This document shows positions 1 to 64,000 of a DNA stretch of 64,000 bases, piece by piece. This DNA comes from Ophiodon elongatus (Eukaryota; Chordata; Actinopteri; Perciformes; Hexagrammidae). Location of the stretch: contig JACSYO010002159.1 of the NCBI GenBank assembly GCA_016806645.1, positions 3,042,501-3,106,500 on the forward strand, written 5' to 3'. The stretch's first letter is position 1. Each line of letters begins with the position of its first letter. Under the pieces are notes generated by a model that made no database searches, was not told the DNA's origin, and saw nothing but the letters and a program-made list of their open reading frames with translations. A program made the position numbers and the translations under genes.

Positions 1-25215
<25,215 letters not shown>

Positions 25216-26995
25216 TGACACCCCTTTGCGCTTTCCTTTCACCTTTCAACCCCCAAAACCTGACCTATGGCACTGGGAGCCCATTGCAGGGGCTATGTGC
25301 GGTGGCCCCTGATCGTCCATAGAGTGACTGCTGAGCAGAACCACGGCCCATCTGACTGCTGAGCGGAGCGCCTTACACACAACGCTGGGTCACTGTCCAT
25401 GCAGAACCCAGCAAAGCCCCAAAAAACTCCCAACAGATAGAGAGCAAAATGTCCCTCTGAGACCTTAAAATTTAGTTATCCCATTTACACCAACCAGGAT
25501 GATAGCAAGGATGATGACTGTGGTGAAAATAATAATAAGTAATAATAGCTGTATTTATTCTGCTGAATTTCTATGTTTTGCACAGCAAAGGCAGCTGGTG
25601 GACATGGAAGATAGATGTGCTGATATCATTGCTAAACTGCATTTATTCCCCAGCACATAGAAGACAAGCTGAGAGGGTGAGTTTGGTTGTGTCTCTAAGA
25701 CAGCCAGTTTCAGCCTAGTGTGTTTCATTGTGTGTAAAGCCCTGGCTTTGACAGATGTATCTTTAAAATATATTACAAGAATTCCCTTTAACCCCCCAGA
25801 GATCCACAGGTGTTTCTCATAAATACATGTACTTGATGATAAAAATGAAGGGTGGGGTTAGCAACCTCAGTTCAAATGAAAACCGCTCCATGTACGGGCA
25901 GTGCTAACAGCGCTTTAATATCACTGAAGTCATTGAAGAACAAATAAAAAAAAAAAAATTGTTTAACTGAAATCAGGCCAGTTTCCCATCTGCGTTTTCA
26001 AAGCTGCGTGTGTCTGCACAATCATAGCACTGTACACAAGTGTCTACCAACTGTTCTCCACTGCACTCCATCCTGCCCGCCTGCGCTATCTGTGAAAGGA
26101 TATAAATAGATTGTCTTTTTAGTGGAAGAGAAGAAAACACAATTTTTTTTTTTACTGAAATAAGTAGCCAGTGCTGAAGTTAATTGTTGTTCTGTAAAGG
26201 GCATATGTCTTTTTCCAAACCCTTGAATCCATTCTAGTCAGCCAACAATACCACTAAATAGACTGAATGCTAGTCGTTAGCTACTCCATGCTCGTGTGTC
26301 TTTCATTTTTAGACAATCATGATTTTGTTTTCATTTTTTTTGTTGGTGTTGTTGTTGTTATTTGCTGTTGTATGTTGAGAATTGTATTTATTTCTTGGCA
26401 AACTGTAGTTTGTTTACTGAATAGCACTGCTCTTAGCCCAGGTGAAGGGGAGATTCCTCACCGGGCCTATCCCAGAGTTCAATGGGGTTTGTAGATTACA
26501 TTTGAGTGCCGGATAGTATTAAACATACAATTCACTCCTTATTCTTCTAATGGAACCGGTCGATGAGTAGATATTACTTAGGTTTTTTTTTTTCTATGAC
26601 AATTTAATGATTCAATTGTAAAAAATGAAAAACATTATAAAGAATGAATAATAAAAAAAGCCAGGTATAATTTCTCCATAAACGCATGATTGGTCTGGTA
26701 AGATCTGTATCTGACATTTTCTACGGTTGTCTGCAAGCTTGTGTGACGTTCGGTTCATGTTAATCCCTTGTGCCAAACTTATGATAAATAACAGATTACT
26801 TTCATTTATTCTCCCGTTTTGAGGGACCAGATTTTTTTGGTTTGTTTATGTCGTTGTTTTGTTTATAATCGATTTTAAAAAGTAATCAGCAAGTTGAGGT
26901 ACTTTGTTTTAATGCTTTCTACAATGTAACTGTTATGCATTTCAATTCAATACTGTGGGAGGAACAACTAAGAAATAAAGGACTACAATGTGGAT
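25216..26995 (+). other. mecom: mecom 3' UTR (approximate end)
   Basis: This AT-rich region without long ORFs follows the mecom stop. It holds an AATAAA at 25943-25948, then A-rich tracts, and ends with AATAAA at 26974-26979 followed about 20 nt later by a GT-rich stretch. The 3' end is inferred, not observed. Confidence 0.6.
26974..26979 (+). promoter_or_regulatory. polyadenylation signal AATAAA for mecom
   Basis: Canonical hexamer in a long AT-rich 3' UTR, with a T/GT-rich element just downstream. The AATAAA at 25943 could be a proximal alternative. Confidence 0.55.
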
Positions 26996-27661
26996 TGACT
27001 TGTCTACCATTCTGTCTTTATTTCTACTTAAACATTTTACTCACCCTTTATCCCCAATAACACCTCCCCACGTACAGTCCTTCTGGCTGCCCATCAGTTT
27101 GGCCTAAACTAAGATTTGACTAAGACTAAGAGACATGAATCAGAAAACCACCTGGCGCTTTCTTCTGGCGCTCCCATGGCCTCCAAGAGCGAGGGAGAGC
27201 CTGAACTCTGGTCCTCTTTTTTTTTTCTCCAGGCTTTGGCTCGCCTAGAGCGAGGGCAGGAGAGAAAAGGCTGGAGAGGGCTTGAATGTGGTAGTGGGAG
27301 CGGAGGCAGGAATGTGTCTTCTTTATTTGTGTCCGTTTGTGGGGCATGATGGATGAGTTGGGTAGATGTGATGACCTGGCTCATCGCTCAAACGCTCAAT
27401 AAGAGTCCCATCCTGCAGCAGGCCTCCCCATCCGGCACCCCCCTCTGTCACTGCTGCCAGCCGACGTGGGCGGACATTGTGGCTGGGAGGGTTGGAGGTT
27501 CACCGGCTCTATTGTCCAGAGAGTAGCTTGGGTGGGGGGTTGGAGAATTGGGCATGACAGTGAAGATGGCTGGCGCTGACACTACACATTTACAGTGCTC
27601 TTGGCACCCTAATGGATGGGGTGTTTTCTTAGGGCCTGTCGTCAGCCCTCAGGGCTCCATG

Positions 27662-27750
27662 GGGCGTCCAGCTTTGATGAGGTCACAGGGGGTCACGCAG
27701 TGTTGATGAGGTCAGCACGGGTCGTCCAGCTTTGATGAGGTCAGCTGCAG
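27662..27750. repeat. 29-bp period degenerate tandem repeat with AGGTCA
   Basis: GATGAGGTCA recurs so that AGGTCA starts at 27680, 27709 and 27738, exactly 29 bp apart. The flanking GTCCAGCTTT is repeated at the first and third copies. Confidence 0.75.
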
Positions 27751-29078
27751 TGATGGTAGCGATGGAGCAGGCTAGAGCCATAATGAAGTGGCAGTGATAA
27801 TTGTTTAGAGTATGAGTTTTGCCACCTGTACTATTGTGGACTCATTTATGGGATTATGTGAAGTTGTCAGCAGTCATGCCAAAGCATCACTTTTCCCTGA
27901 GATTTGTGTCTACTAATCCAGGACTTACTGTAAGTCATTAAACCTGCAGTTACTGATACTGACGGAAACAAGCTGTGAACTCAACACTGACAAATCATCA
28001 CCTTTTAAGTTGATGTGGTGAACTTGCTATTTACACATCCAGCAGATAAGGCAGAACAAAGTATTAATCTGGAGTTTCTACCTTTTAGTCACTGTTCTTA
28101 ATAACTTTGTTTTAAAACCTGGAAATATCTAATTCTCATCTCCTGAATGCTCCACTATGTTCACCAGTTGGTCACTGGCTTTGTCCGTCTGCTTGGTGCT
28201 GAGCAGATAGTATACAGTGGGTTTTTAGAAATGTGTTGATAAAAAGAGCGGACAGTGGTCAGAGTGAACCAAAACTGTAAAAATGCCAGCTGCAAAAGCC
28301 ACCCTTTTTTACTATGCACATAGTCAATCGATACATGGCTTCTGAGAGAACTTAATTGCAGCTTTAATTACTATTTTTGTAGTGTACGTTCGTGCTTCAT
28401 CATATTGATGCCATTAATGCTAATGAGAAGCCTGATATTACATGATAAGTCTTGTCATCTCGTCTTTCCCTCGACAACTCATCGTTCTGCAGGTGCAATA
28501 TAACTATCTAGCAGCAACAAGCTTCTAAGAAGCAGGAAATACACCTTTACTACATATGGGAACTAACTTGGCCGCAGTATTTTGCCACCACCCCTCAGTG
28601 GCCACACCCCCACTGCATTTCAAATTGCCCATGTAATTACATCACCTACATAAAGAACTTCCCCTGGACAAAAGTCCAAAGGCACTGGCTCTTGAAAGAA
28701 CACCAAAATATTATGAATAGACAGTAGTGTGTGTTTAATGTCATTGTGTGTGGCTAGTGGAGTGGTGCGAGGAGGGCACCCGGGTGAGTTTTGCTGCGTA
28801 ACATTTAACTGTCGTGCGTGTGCTAGTTTGATCAGTGTTGATTAGCACATGCCAATGTCACCCATGTATCCTCTCACACTTAATCAAGACGTTGGGACGA
28901 GTTATTGCCGTCATTAACCCACACCTTCTCATAAAGGGCTCAGTGTGTATTGAAGTGTGGCTGGCATGGCCCTGGACGAGTGTGTGCGTGGGTGTCCTAA
29001 GTGTGTGTTTAAAGAGCTAAGGAAGTCAGACAGAAGAGTCTGCATTAGTCAATGCAATCTGTTTTAGTTAAATGTGAA

Positions 29079-29147
29079 GTGTGTGTGCGTGCGTGTGTGT
29101 GTGTGTGCGTGTCAAAGAGGCTGGATCCCCAAGCTGCCATGTCCCTA

Positions 29148-29180
<33 letters not shown>
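29079..29180. repeat. two (GT)n microsatellites
   Basis: 29079-29112 (with GC interruptions) and 29151-29180. Confidence 0.9.
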
Positions 29181-29181
<1 letters not shown>

Positions 29182-29706
29182 ACGGGTGGGCACACTGTGG
29201 GCAACGCTTTGTGGGGCTTGGAGGCACTCAGCTAATGGGGCAGCTGGCACAGCCTCAGAATCCATCAGGCCTCATTACTGCTCCTGTTCAGCCTCCATCC
29301 TCTTTTTCTTTCCTCCCCTCCTTCTTTCTCTCCACACCCCCAACCCTCCCTTCCTCTCCTCTGCCACCCGTTCACGCCGCCAACCCTGTGTGGCATGTAA
29401 CTGCCCCCTCGCTGGAACATACATCACACCCCCAGAGTGAGAGGCCATCACAGCTGGCAGCTCTCACACTGATTGACTTGGCACCCGCGCTGACTCAGAC
29501 GCCAGGGGAAACATTTTTCCGGAGAGGGAGGCATGGATGGGTGTGGGAGTGTAGCCTTTAAGACGGGAGGGTATGAAGTGGTGCTTGCTAACAGTTGGCA
29601 CAAGTGGGAAGTGTGTTTGGGTGGGGAGACTCCACAAATCATCACATCAAGTTTTTGTTGTGTTCACAATAATGGTAGCCCCTCCTGTGTCTGTGTCCTC
29701 CCTTGA

Positions 29707-29707
<1 letters not shown>

Positions 29708-29758
<51 letters not shown>

Positions 29759-29785
29759 GTGTGTGTGTGCGTGTGTGTGTGTGTG
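29708..29785. repeat. (GT)n microsatellite
   Basis: About 78 bp with two GC interruptions. Confidence 0.95.
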
Positions 29786-30289
29786 GAGCAGATGATTGCA
29801 GGCCAGTCAGACTTTCTCCTTTTCTTCTTCTTCCCAACCTAACTTCTTGTTTTTTCCTCACCTAAGCCCTCTCCTTCTTGGAAAGCAGCAGAGCTTAAGG
29901 TTGTGGTTTCATTACGCCGTTTGTTTTTCTCCCTGGAGGCTACGGGTCATTAGTGTTATTGATGGACACTCAGCAAAGTCCCAGCCCAAGACAGAGCAGA
30001 GCAGAGCAGTCGTGCACATGGTTTTAATATGACGAGTCTAATCAGGACAGGCGTGGTGGAAGAACCACTTGGAGCCTGTTATTGAAATCATCTCATTCTT
30101 TGCGGAGTGGATTAGTAAGTAGCTCAATGGGGCCTTCAGCTGCCTTTGTGAGGGATTAAAGTTTTGGTTCTGCTGAAACAATTTAAACATAAAATGTATG
30201 CTGGGACCCCCACTGACTGACTCTGACTCTTACATCCCCAGGACATTACAGACGTTTACATATCCCTGCACAACTCTTCTCTTTAAACA

Positions 30290-30487
30290 TACACCTGACA
30301 CTCTAATAACAGACTGATTTTAACGTACTCTTGATTTGTCTGTTTGTTTAACTTATTGTAAAGTTTCATATTTTTATTTTTTTATTATGTCTTATACTAT
30401 TGCGCTGTGTTTATTGTTATGTACCAAATCAAATTCCTTGTATGTGCACATGTACATGGCAATGAACCGATTCTGATTCTGATTCAG
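30290..30487 (+). mobile_element. L2-type LINE 3' tail
   Basis: tattgttatgtaccaaatcaaattccttgtatgtg..., then tggcaatgaaccgattctgattctgattc. The ATTCTG repeat tail and the CCTTGTATGTG motif are as in the 3' ends of fish L2/CR1-like LINEs. The 5' limit is approximate. Confidence 0.55.
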
Positions 30488-30679
30488 CCGATCTGAATAT
30501 ATGAACTTCATTATATCGTGAGCCATTTATTCATATACACTGAGTTGAATCAGAAGTACATTCAGTGGCTCCATGCTGTTTTCTATATTGAGCGCCATCC
30601 AGTGGTGAATATACTAATGTACACCTACCTACATCTCGTTCAACTTTTTATATTTCACCTGTTCAATAAACAACAAATC

Positions 30680-30698
30680 AATATATATATACACTATA

Positions 30699-30735
<37 letters not shown>

Positions 30736-30875
30736 GTACATATATATGTACGTATATATATACACATATATACATACACACACATATATATATATACACA
30801 TATATATATATGTATATATATACACATATATACATACACACACATATATATATACACACACATATATATATACAC

Positions 30876-30906
<31 letters not shown>

Positions 30907-31078
30907 TACATATGTATATATATGTGTGTATATATATATATATGTATGTATATATATATATATATACATACATATATATATATATATGTATATATATGTA
31001 AATATACATATATACACATATACACATATATATATACACATATAAATATACAAATATACACATATACACATATACACA
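30680..31078. repeat. TATA/CACATA compound microsatellite with palindromes
   Basis: About 400 bp almost entirely of TA, CA and TG steps. It contains a perfect 38-bp palindrome at 30725-30762 and a roughly 58-bp block given twice (near 30760 and 30818). Confidence 0.95.
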
Positions 31079-31979
31079 GCTCTAAATCAAAGTTCCTTGT
31101 TTTCACCACACAGATTCAGAGTGTGGGAGAGTTCCTTGATACGTATCTTTAAGCAGCCTTGACATTTAACATTTATTTTTCCAGGCAACAACCTAACAAA
31201 TGGTGCAGGACGTGCTGAAATGATTTCCCTTCTCATTCTTTTATCTGAGCCGACAGCTTTGTCAGCTGGAGTTCAAAACACTGTGGCCTTCTGGGAGATC
31301 TGGTTCAACGCAGAGGGGCAGAAATGATCTCTGGGACTTGGAGCTATGGCAGTTAAGTGATATAATCTCTTTTGCAAAGAGTGGCTTGTGCTTAATTACG
31401 GCGAAAAAGTACCCATGATGCGATCTTACCTTTTACGGGCTATTTCATCTGCAGTTTCCTGCACCCTTCTCTCTCACTCCTGATGAGCCAGCATGCATAC
31501 AACAGTAGGCCTTTTTTCCCCATCAAAAAAAAGTATTTTAGCACAAAGAGCATCATTGTTCATGTGCTTGTAATAAAACAAAAGTGGCTGTCGAAGTGCT
31601 GAGATCATTTTAAGTAAAACTAAATTATGTCTGAATCAGCTCCTTTTCCTGTGACCATCTTAAATGCCCCAAAAAAGAAAAACCCTGCTACACATGCTAT
31701 CTATATAGGTTATATCTTATGGCATGTCAGCTGTTCATTTGTGGCACAGTGGTTTGCTTTGGCACTCCGCATCATGTCTGAAGGGCAGTGGGGGAAGTAA
31801 CAAAACTGCATTTGTGTCATTTTGTAGTCATGTACTGTGTTTCTTTGTGGTAATTTTGCATCTCTTCGTGGTCGGTAGTTAATGGCTCTTCAAATGACAT
31901 TTAGCAAATGAAGGGCAAGAGGGGGCCCCTCACACTGGGCCCCTGGGCCTGGTAGGCCCGTTGAGTAATCCATCCATGA

Positions 31980-32947
31980 TCACAAGTACAGTACTTATCT
32001 ACTTTTAAAAAAAAGTACTTTTATCAAAAAAGTCACATGAAAAAGTCCTGATAAACTGTGTGAGAATGGAACAGAAGAAAGGTTATAGGTAGCAGTATTG
32101 TACATCTATATCGTTTAAAAAAAAAGTTGCATCTATCTTAATTAATGATTGATTTAATGCACTCGGCCTACCCAGCGTGCACGCAGGCTAACATGCTGAA
32201 ACTATCATGCGGACCATCCACCAGGGAACATCGGAGGAGCGTCTACCTCAGGTGTGTGAGGACTCGAAACGTAACATTTTGAAATTGAGGAGCGCAGTGG
32301 GCCCGGAGAGGCCGAGAAGACTGGTTATACTGGGACCGGAGAGGCTGAGAAGACTGGTTATACTGGGACTGGAGAGGCCAAGAAGACTGGTTATACTGGG
32401 ACCGGAGAGGCCAAGAAGACTGGTTATACTGGGACCGGAGAGGCTGAGAAGACTGGTTATACTGGGACTGGAGAGGCCAAGAAGACTGGTTATACTGGTA
32501 CCGGAAAGGCCGAGGGGAGGGGATTGGTTCCGTTATCCGATATGACGGAACGGGCAGATTAAGTTGGAGATGGAGACTGTAGACAGACTGTAGAGGGCTT
32601 CGTGGTGCTGTTCAGACAGGTGAGTACAACAACACACTGAACTCTCAAGATGAGAAGTATAACGTTCATTGTTTGTTAGGTAATAACTATTTATGGTCTT
32701 CCTCAGTTTAACATCACAGTAATTACCCAGAAGAAGAGACACAACTCAGACCACTGATAACCAGTTGTATGCACAGGATGCATGTCCGTTTATTGGTTTG
32801 GACAGACGGGGTCTTGTTGCTGTACCCCTCTCTGTCTATAAGTTGACATCTAATGCAATCTATTTCGTAGCCTAAAGATTAAAAAAAAGTAAAGTAATAT
32901 ATATTCAAAGTAACAGTCCTTTTACTTGAGTACAATAGGCTAGTACG
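31980..32947. mobile_element. repeat-element copy A, carrying a minisatellite
   Basis: The segment 32752-32947 (atgcacagga...ggtttggacaga...ttttacttgagta) aligns with 44810-44975. The left part has AAGTAC-type repeats and gaaaaagtcctg, also found in copy B. Probably a non-autonomous DNA transposon; ends not certain. Confidence 0.45.
32301..32515 (+). repeat. 33-bp minisatellite in a 99-bp higher-order array
   Basis: About 6.5 copies of a 33-bp unit (GAGAAGACTGGTTATACTGG core). Variants follow the order A-B-C-A-B-C, so a 99-bp block has been duplicated. Because 33 is a multiple of three, the array is open in frame (G.ER.RRLVIL units). Confidence 0.95.
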
Positions 32948-33752
32948 GCTGATCCAGCGGTGCGGTGGCCACCCAGGGCTTTGTAGATGGATGGCCTCTC
33001 CGGGGCTGTTTGACTGGAAACAGGTGTGTGTCATCTGAAGATGAAGGCCTGGCCGATAAACATTATTGGAGAACATCTGCTGCTTGTCACAACACGGGGC
33101 GAGCTGGAGCGGCCCCCCCATCCATCAGCCACACCGGAGAGTGGGTGCTGGGGGGTGGGGCGTGGGGGGCTGCCATCCTCTGCTAGCCGGCCCGTTCACC
33201 CATCACTCACCCCGGGGATGCTGGATATGGGGCGCAGGGTTGGTCCAGGCACCTGCCTGCCTCTGCCAGCCCACAGCCGCCTTTGGCCGACGGAGGAGAA
33301 TATGCTCCAGCGCACTTGAAAAATGCCTCGGGGAGAGCAGGCGCTCTCTGACACTGACACCCCCCACACACACAGAGAGGAACAGGCACCAGTGCTCCCT
33401 GCTCAGGTGCCTCTCACCCCTCCCCAACTAGTTTTGGACTACTGTCAGGCAGGCAGACTTGACCTTAATGCTTGACCCTTTCGCCGGCTGATGAGAGATG
33501 CCTGGTAGTAGCCTCACACAAAAACGCACACTGACATATCCACACACACAGGATCCCATAGGTCTCTGTGACAGCTGGAGTTTCTCTCCCCCCCACCTCC
33601 CGCCCAAACCCCCTTTTCCCTACCTCCACACCTTACTGCATCCTCCCACCCCACCCAGGGGTCACAGAAATCAATACCATGCAACGCTGCATTCAAAGCA
33701 CAAGATTACAAAATAGTCGTTTAAAAGCAGGTGTCCACAGATGTTTTTGGTC

Positions 33753-35147
33753 GTTATTTATTTGGTGCATGGCTCCTTTTCTCTTTGTTTTGGTCCAAAC
33801 ACAACCACGGATAGTAAAAAAGACCGTTGAAAAGAGGACTGTAAAGAGTTTATAAATTTCACACAACAAGATGTATCAATGTAGCACCACTGACATCGGT
33901 ATGCCATGAAATGAGCACAGTAGGTAATGACTGATAACTGGCACTGACCTGAGATATAAAACAAATACAGTTTTTGCAAAAAAAAAGAAACACCCTCATT
34001 TAAATCAAATACACATGAATGGTAGCAGTAGTGATAAGGGACTAATGTTGTTGTAAAAACAAAACAAAAAAGGCTTCTAATGTTGTGCGGCAATAGAAAT
34101 GTGTACAGGTACTGCAGAAAAAAAGTATTAACATCAATTGGATCATTTTCTATAAGACTCCCAAAACTCTGTATCAGCTGCTGACACAGATCTGAAATAA
34201 ATGCAATGCATGCAAGGTTTGGGCCTGCAGTATTTTGTGACCAGCACGACTCACTGCAACAAGAAAACCTCATGGTCAATGCCCATCAATGGAGCGGGTT
34301 GTAATTAATTTTTCCATTTGAGTAGGGCCAATAAAATAAGTTAACGTGAGACTATAGTCTATCAAATTTAGAGTAATTAGTGAATTACATACTATTTTGA
34401 TGAGGATGCAATAACTGTGCTTTGCTTCTTTCCATGTTGATAGATTCTGTATTTCTAGAAAAGGAGTAGGATGTAATTTAACAAAGTAATTTATCTTTTG
34501 TGGAAAAACTCTTCTTAATGGACCATTTTTTTGTAGCTAATGTGCCTGTAGTGCCTATATGCGTAGATCTTGGTGTTTTATTTTTCCAGAATGAGTAAAT
34601 AAGTTATGCATATCTTTCTAAATTTGTTTTAGAGGCATTTGATTTTCCCCAGAAATATGCTTCGCATTCTGTTTCTTTGTTATTTAGTTATGCTAACCAT
34701 TACGTTTCTCCAGTGACAAGAGAGTATCAGATTCAGTCACATCTTGTCCAAATGCCCTTCAGAGAGAAACTTAAACAGCTCATTAAATGTAAAACCGGAA
34801 CGCAAAGTGACCGGTTTCCATCAGCAATAGCCACAAATGTGATGCAGGTATTTGTGTGTATTGCTAAGAAGTATGTGTAACCCTGGACTTTAAATCTTGG
34901 ACAGTCTGGGGTAGGTTAAGAGTTTATGGTCCTTTTTGAGGGCCCCTCACATGCCAGGTCCACTGGGTGATGATTACCTCGAGCTCCAGGCATCAGGGAT
35001 GGAGGGCCAGTTTCTGACAGCTGAGTACCAGTTTCACAAAAACATAATATTACTAGCATCACCTTTACCAAGATGATCTGAGTAATGCTTCACAGAGCCA
35101 AGTCCCGTGTTCCAACGTCCAGTCAGGACTTTGCACCTCTGCTTGGG
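33753..35147 (-). other. egfem1: probable 3' UTR of the EGF-repeat gene
   Basis: AT-rich sequence downstream of the stop (minus strand), with AATAAA-type signals on the minus strand near 34577-34582 and 33753-33758. A 173-codon open frame at 33758-34279 has no recognisable features and is probably chance. The true end is unknown. Confidence 0.4.
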
Positions 35148-63901
<28,754 letters not shown>

Positions 63902-64000
63902 CTGAAGAAGAAACGTTCAACTGAAAAGTTGTTTTTCTTTTCAGAACTTGCTGGTCTGAAGATTTATTAAAACAATTAAAGTCTATGAATTCTCAGCAGG

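Larger units (their letters stand above)
27001..33740. other. intergenic region between convergent mecom and the EGF-repeat gene
   Basis: No gene could be supported. Contents: a 29-bp spaced repeat (27662-27750), GT repeats, an L2-like LINE tail (30290-30487), a TA-rich microsatellite (30680-31078), and a repeat-element copy (31980-32947) that carries a 33-bp minisatellite. The GC-richer part, 32960-33700, has only overlapping short ORFs. Confidence 0.55.

Noticed and set aside
30518..31152. Long Tyr/Ile-rich open frames on both strands
   Set aside because: Translation of the TA/CACATA microsatellite.
32207..32545. Repeat-encoded 112-residue protein as a real gene
   Set aside because: It is a minisatellite inside a transposon-like copy; no support for expression.
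33758..34279. 173-codon minus-strand open frame
   Set aside because: No domain, no splice context, composition like AT-rich UTR; probably chance.

Overview
The window looks like the genome of a bony fish, most likely a percomorph. It has multi-exon vertebrate genes with GT/AG introns, very dense (CA)n/(GT)n microsatellites, and short TTAA-flanked and hAT-like elements of a kind common in teleosts. It holds parts of two genes and one complete gene. No bacterial, viral, CRISPR or rRNA/tRNA feature was seen.

Positions 1-27000 (+ strand) hold the 3' part of mecom (PRDM3, MDS1-EVI1). Sixteen coding exons can be joined without a frame break into 1106 codons plus stop. They encode the end of the PR domain, ten C2H2-type zinc fingers in a 7+3 arrangement, two CtBP-binding motifs, an acidic region and the family C terminus. 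The 3' UTR ends near 26995. Positions 27000-33700 are intergenic, with microsatellites, an L2-type LINE tail and a coding-like minisatellite.

Positions 33.7-64.0 kb (- strand) hold the 3' part of a MEGF6/EGFEM1-type gene: 24 exons, each encoding one eight-cysteine EGF repeat with the same 1-1 phase, followed by a short terminal exon. It lies tail-to-tail with mecom, the arrangement I recall for EGFEM1 beside MECOM and for its paralogue MEGF6 beside PRDM16 in mammals. The C-terminal repeats match the end of MEGF6 in order, as far as I can compare from memory.

Inside one intron of that gene, on the opposite strand, is a complete six-exon gene (55222-57806) for a 544-residue EHD-family dynamin-like ATPase closest to EHD2. 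The remaining introns hold an L1 ORF1 relic, nested DNA transposons with visible target-site duplications, and many simple repeats. Two of the simple repeats sit directly against splice sites.
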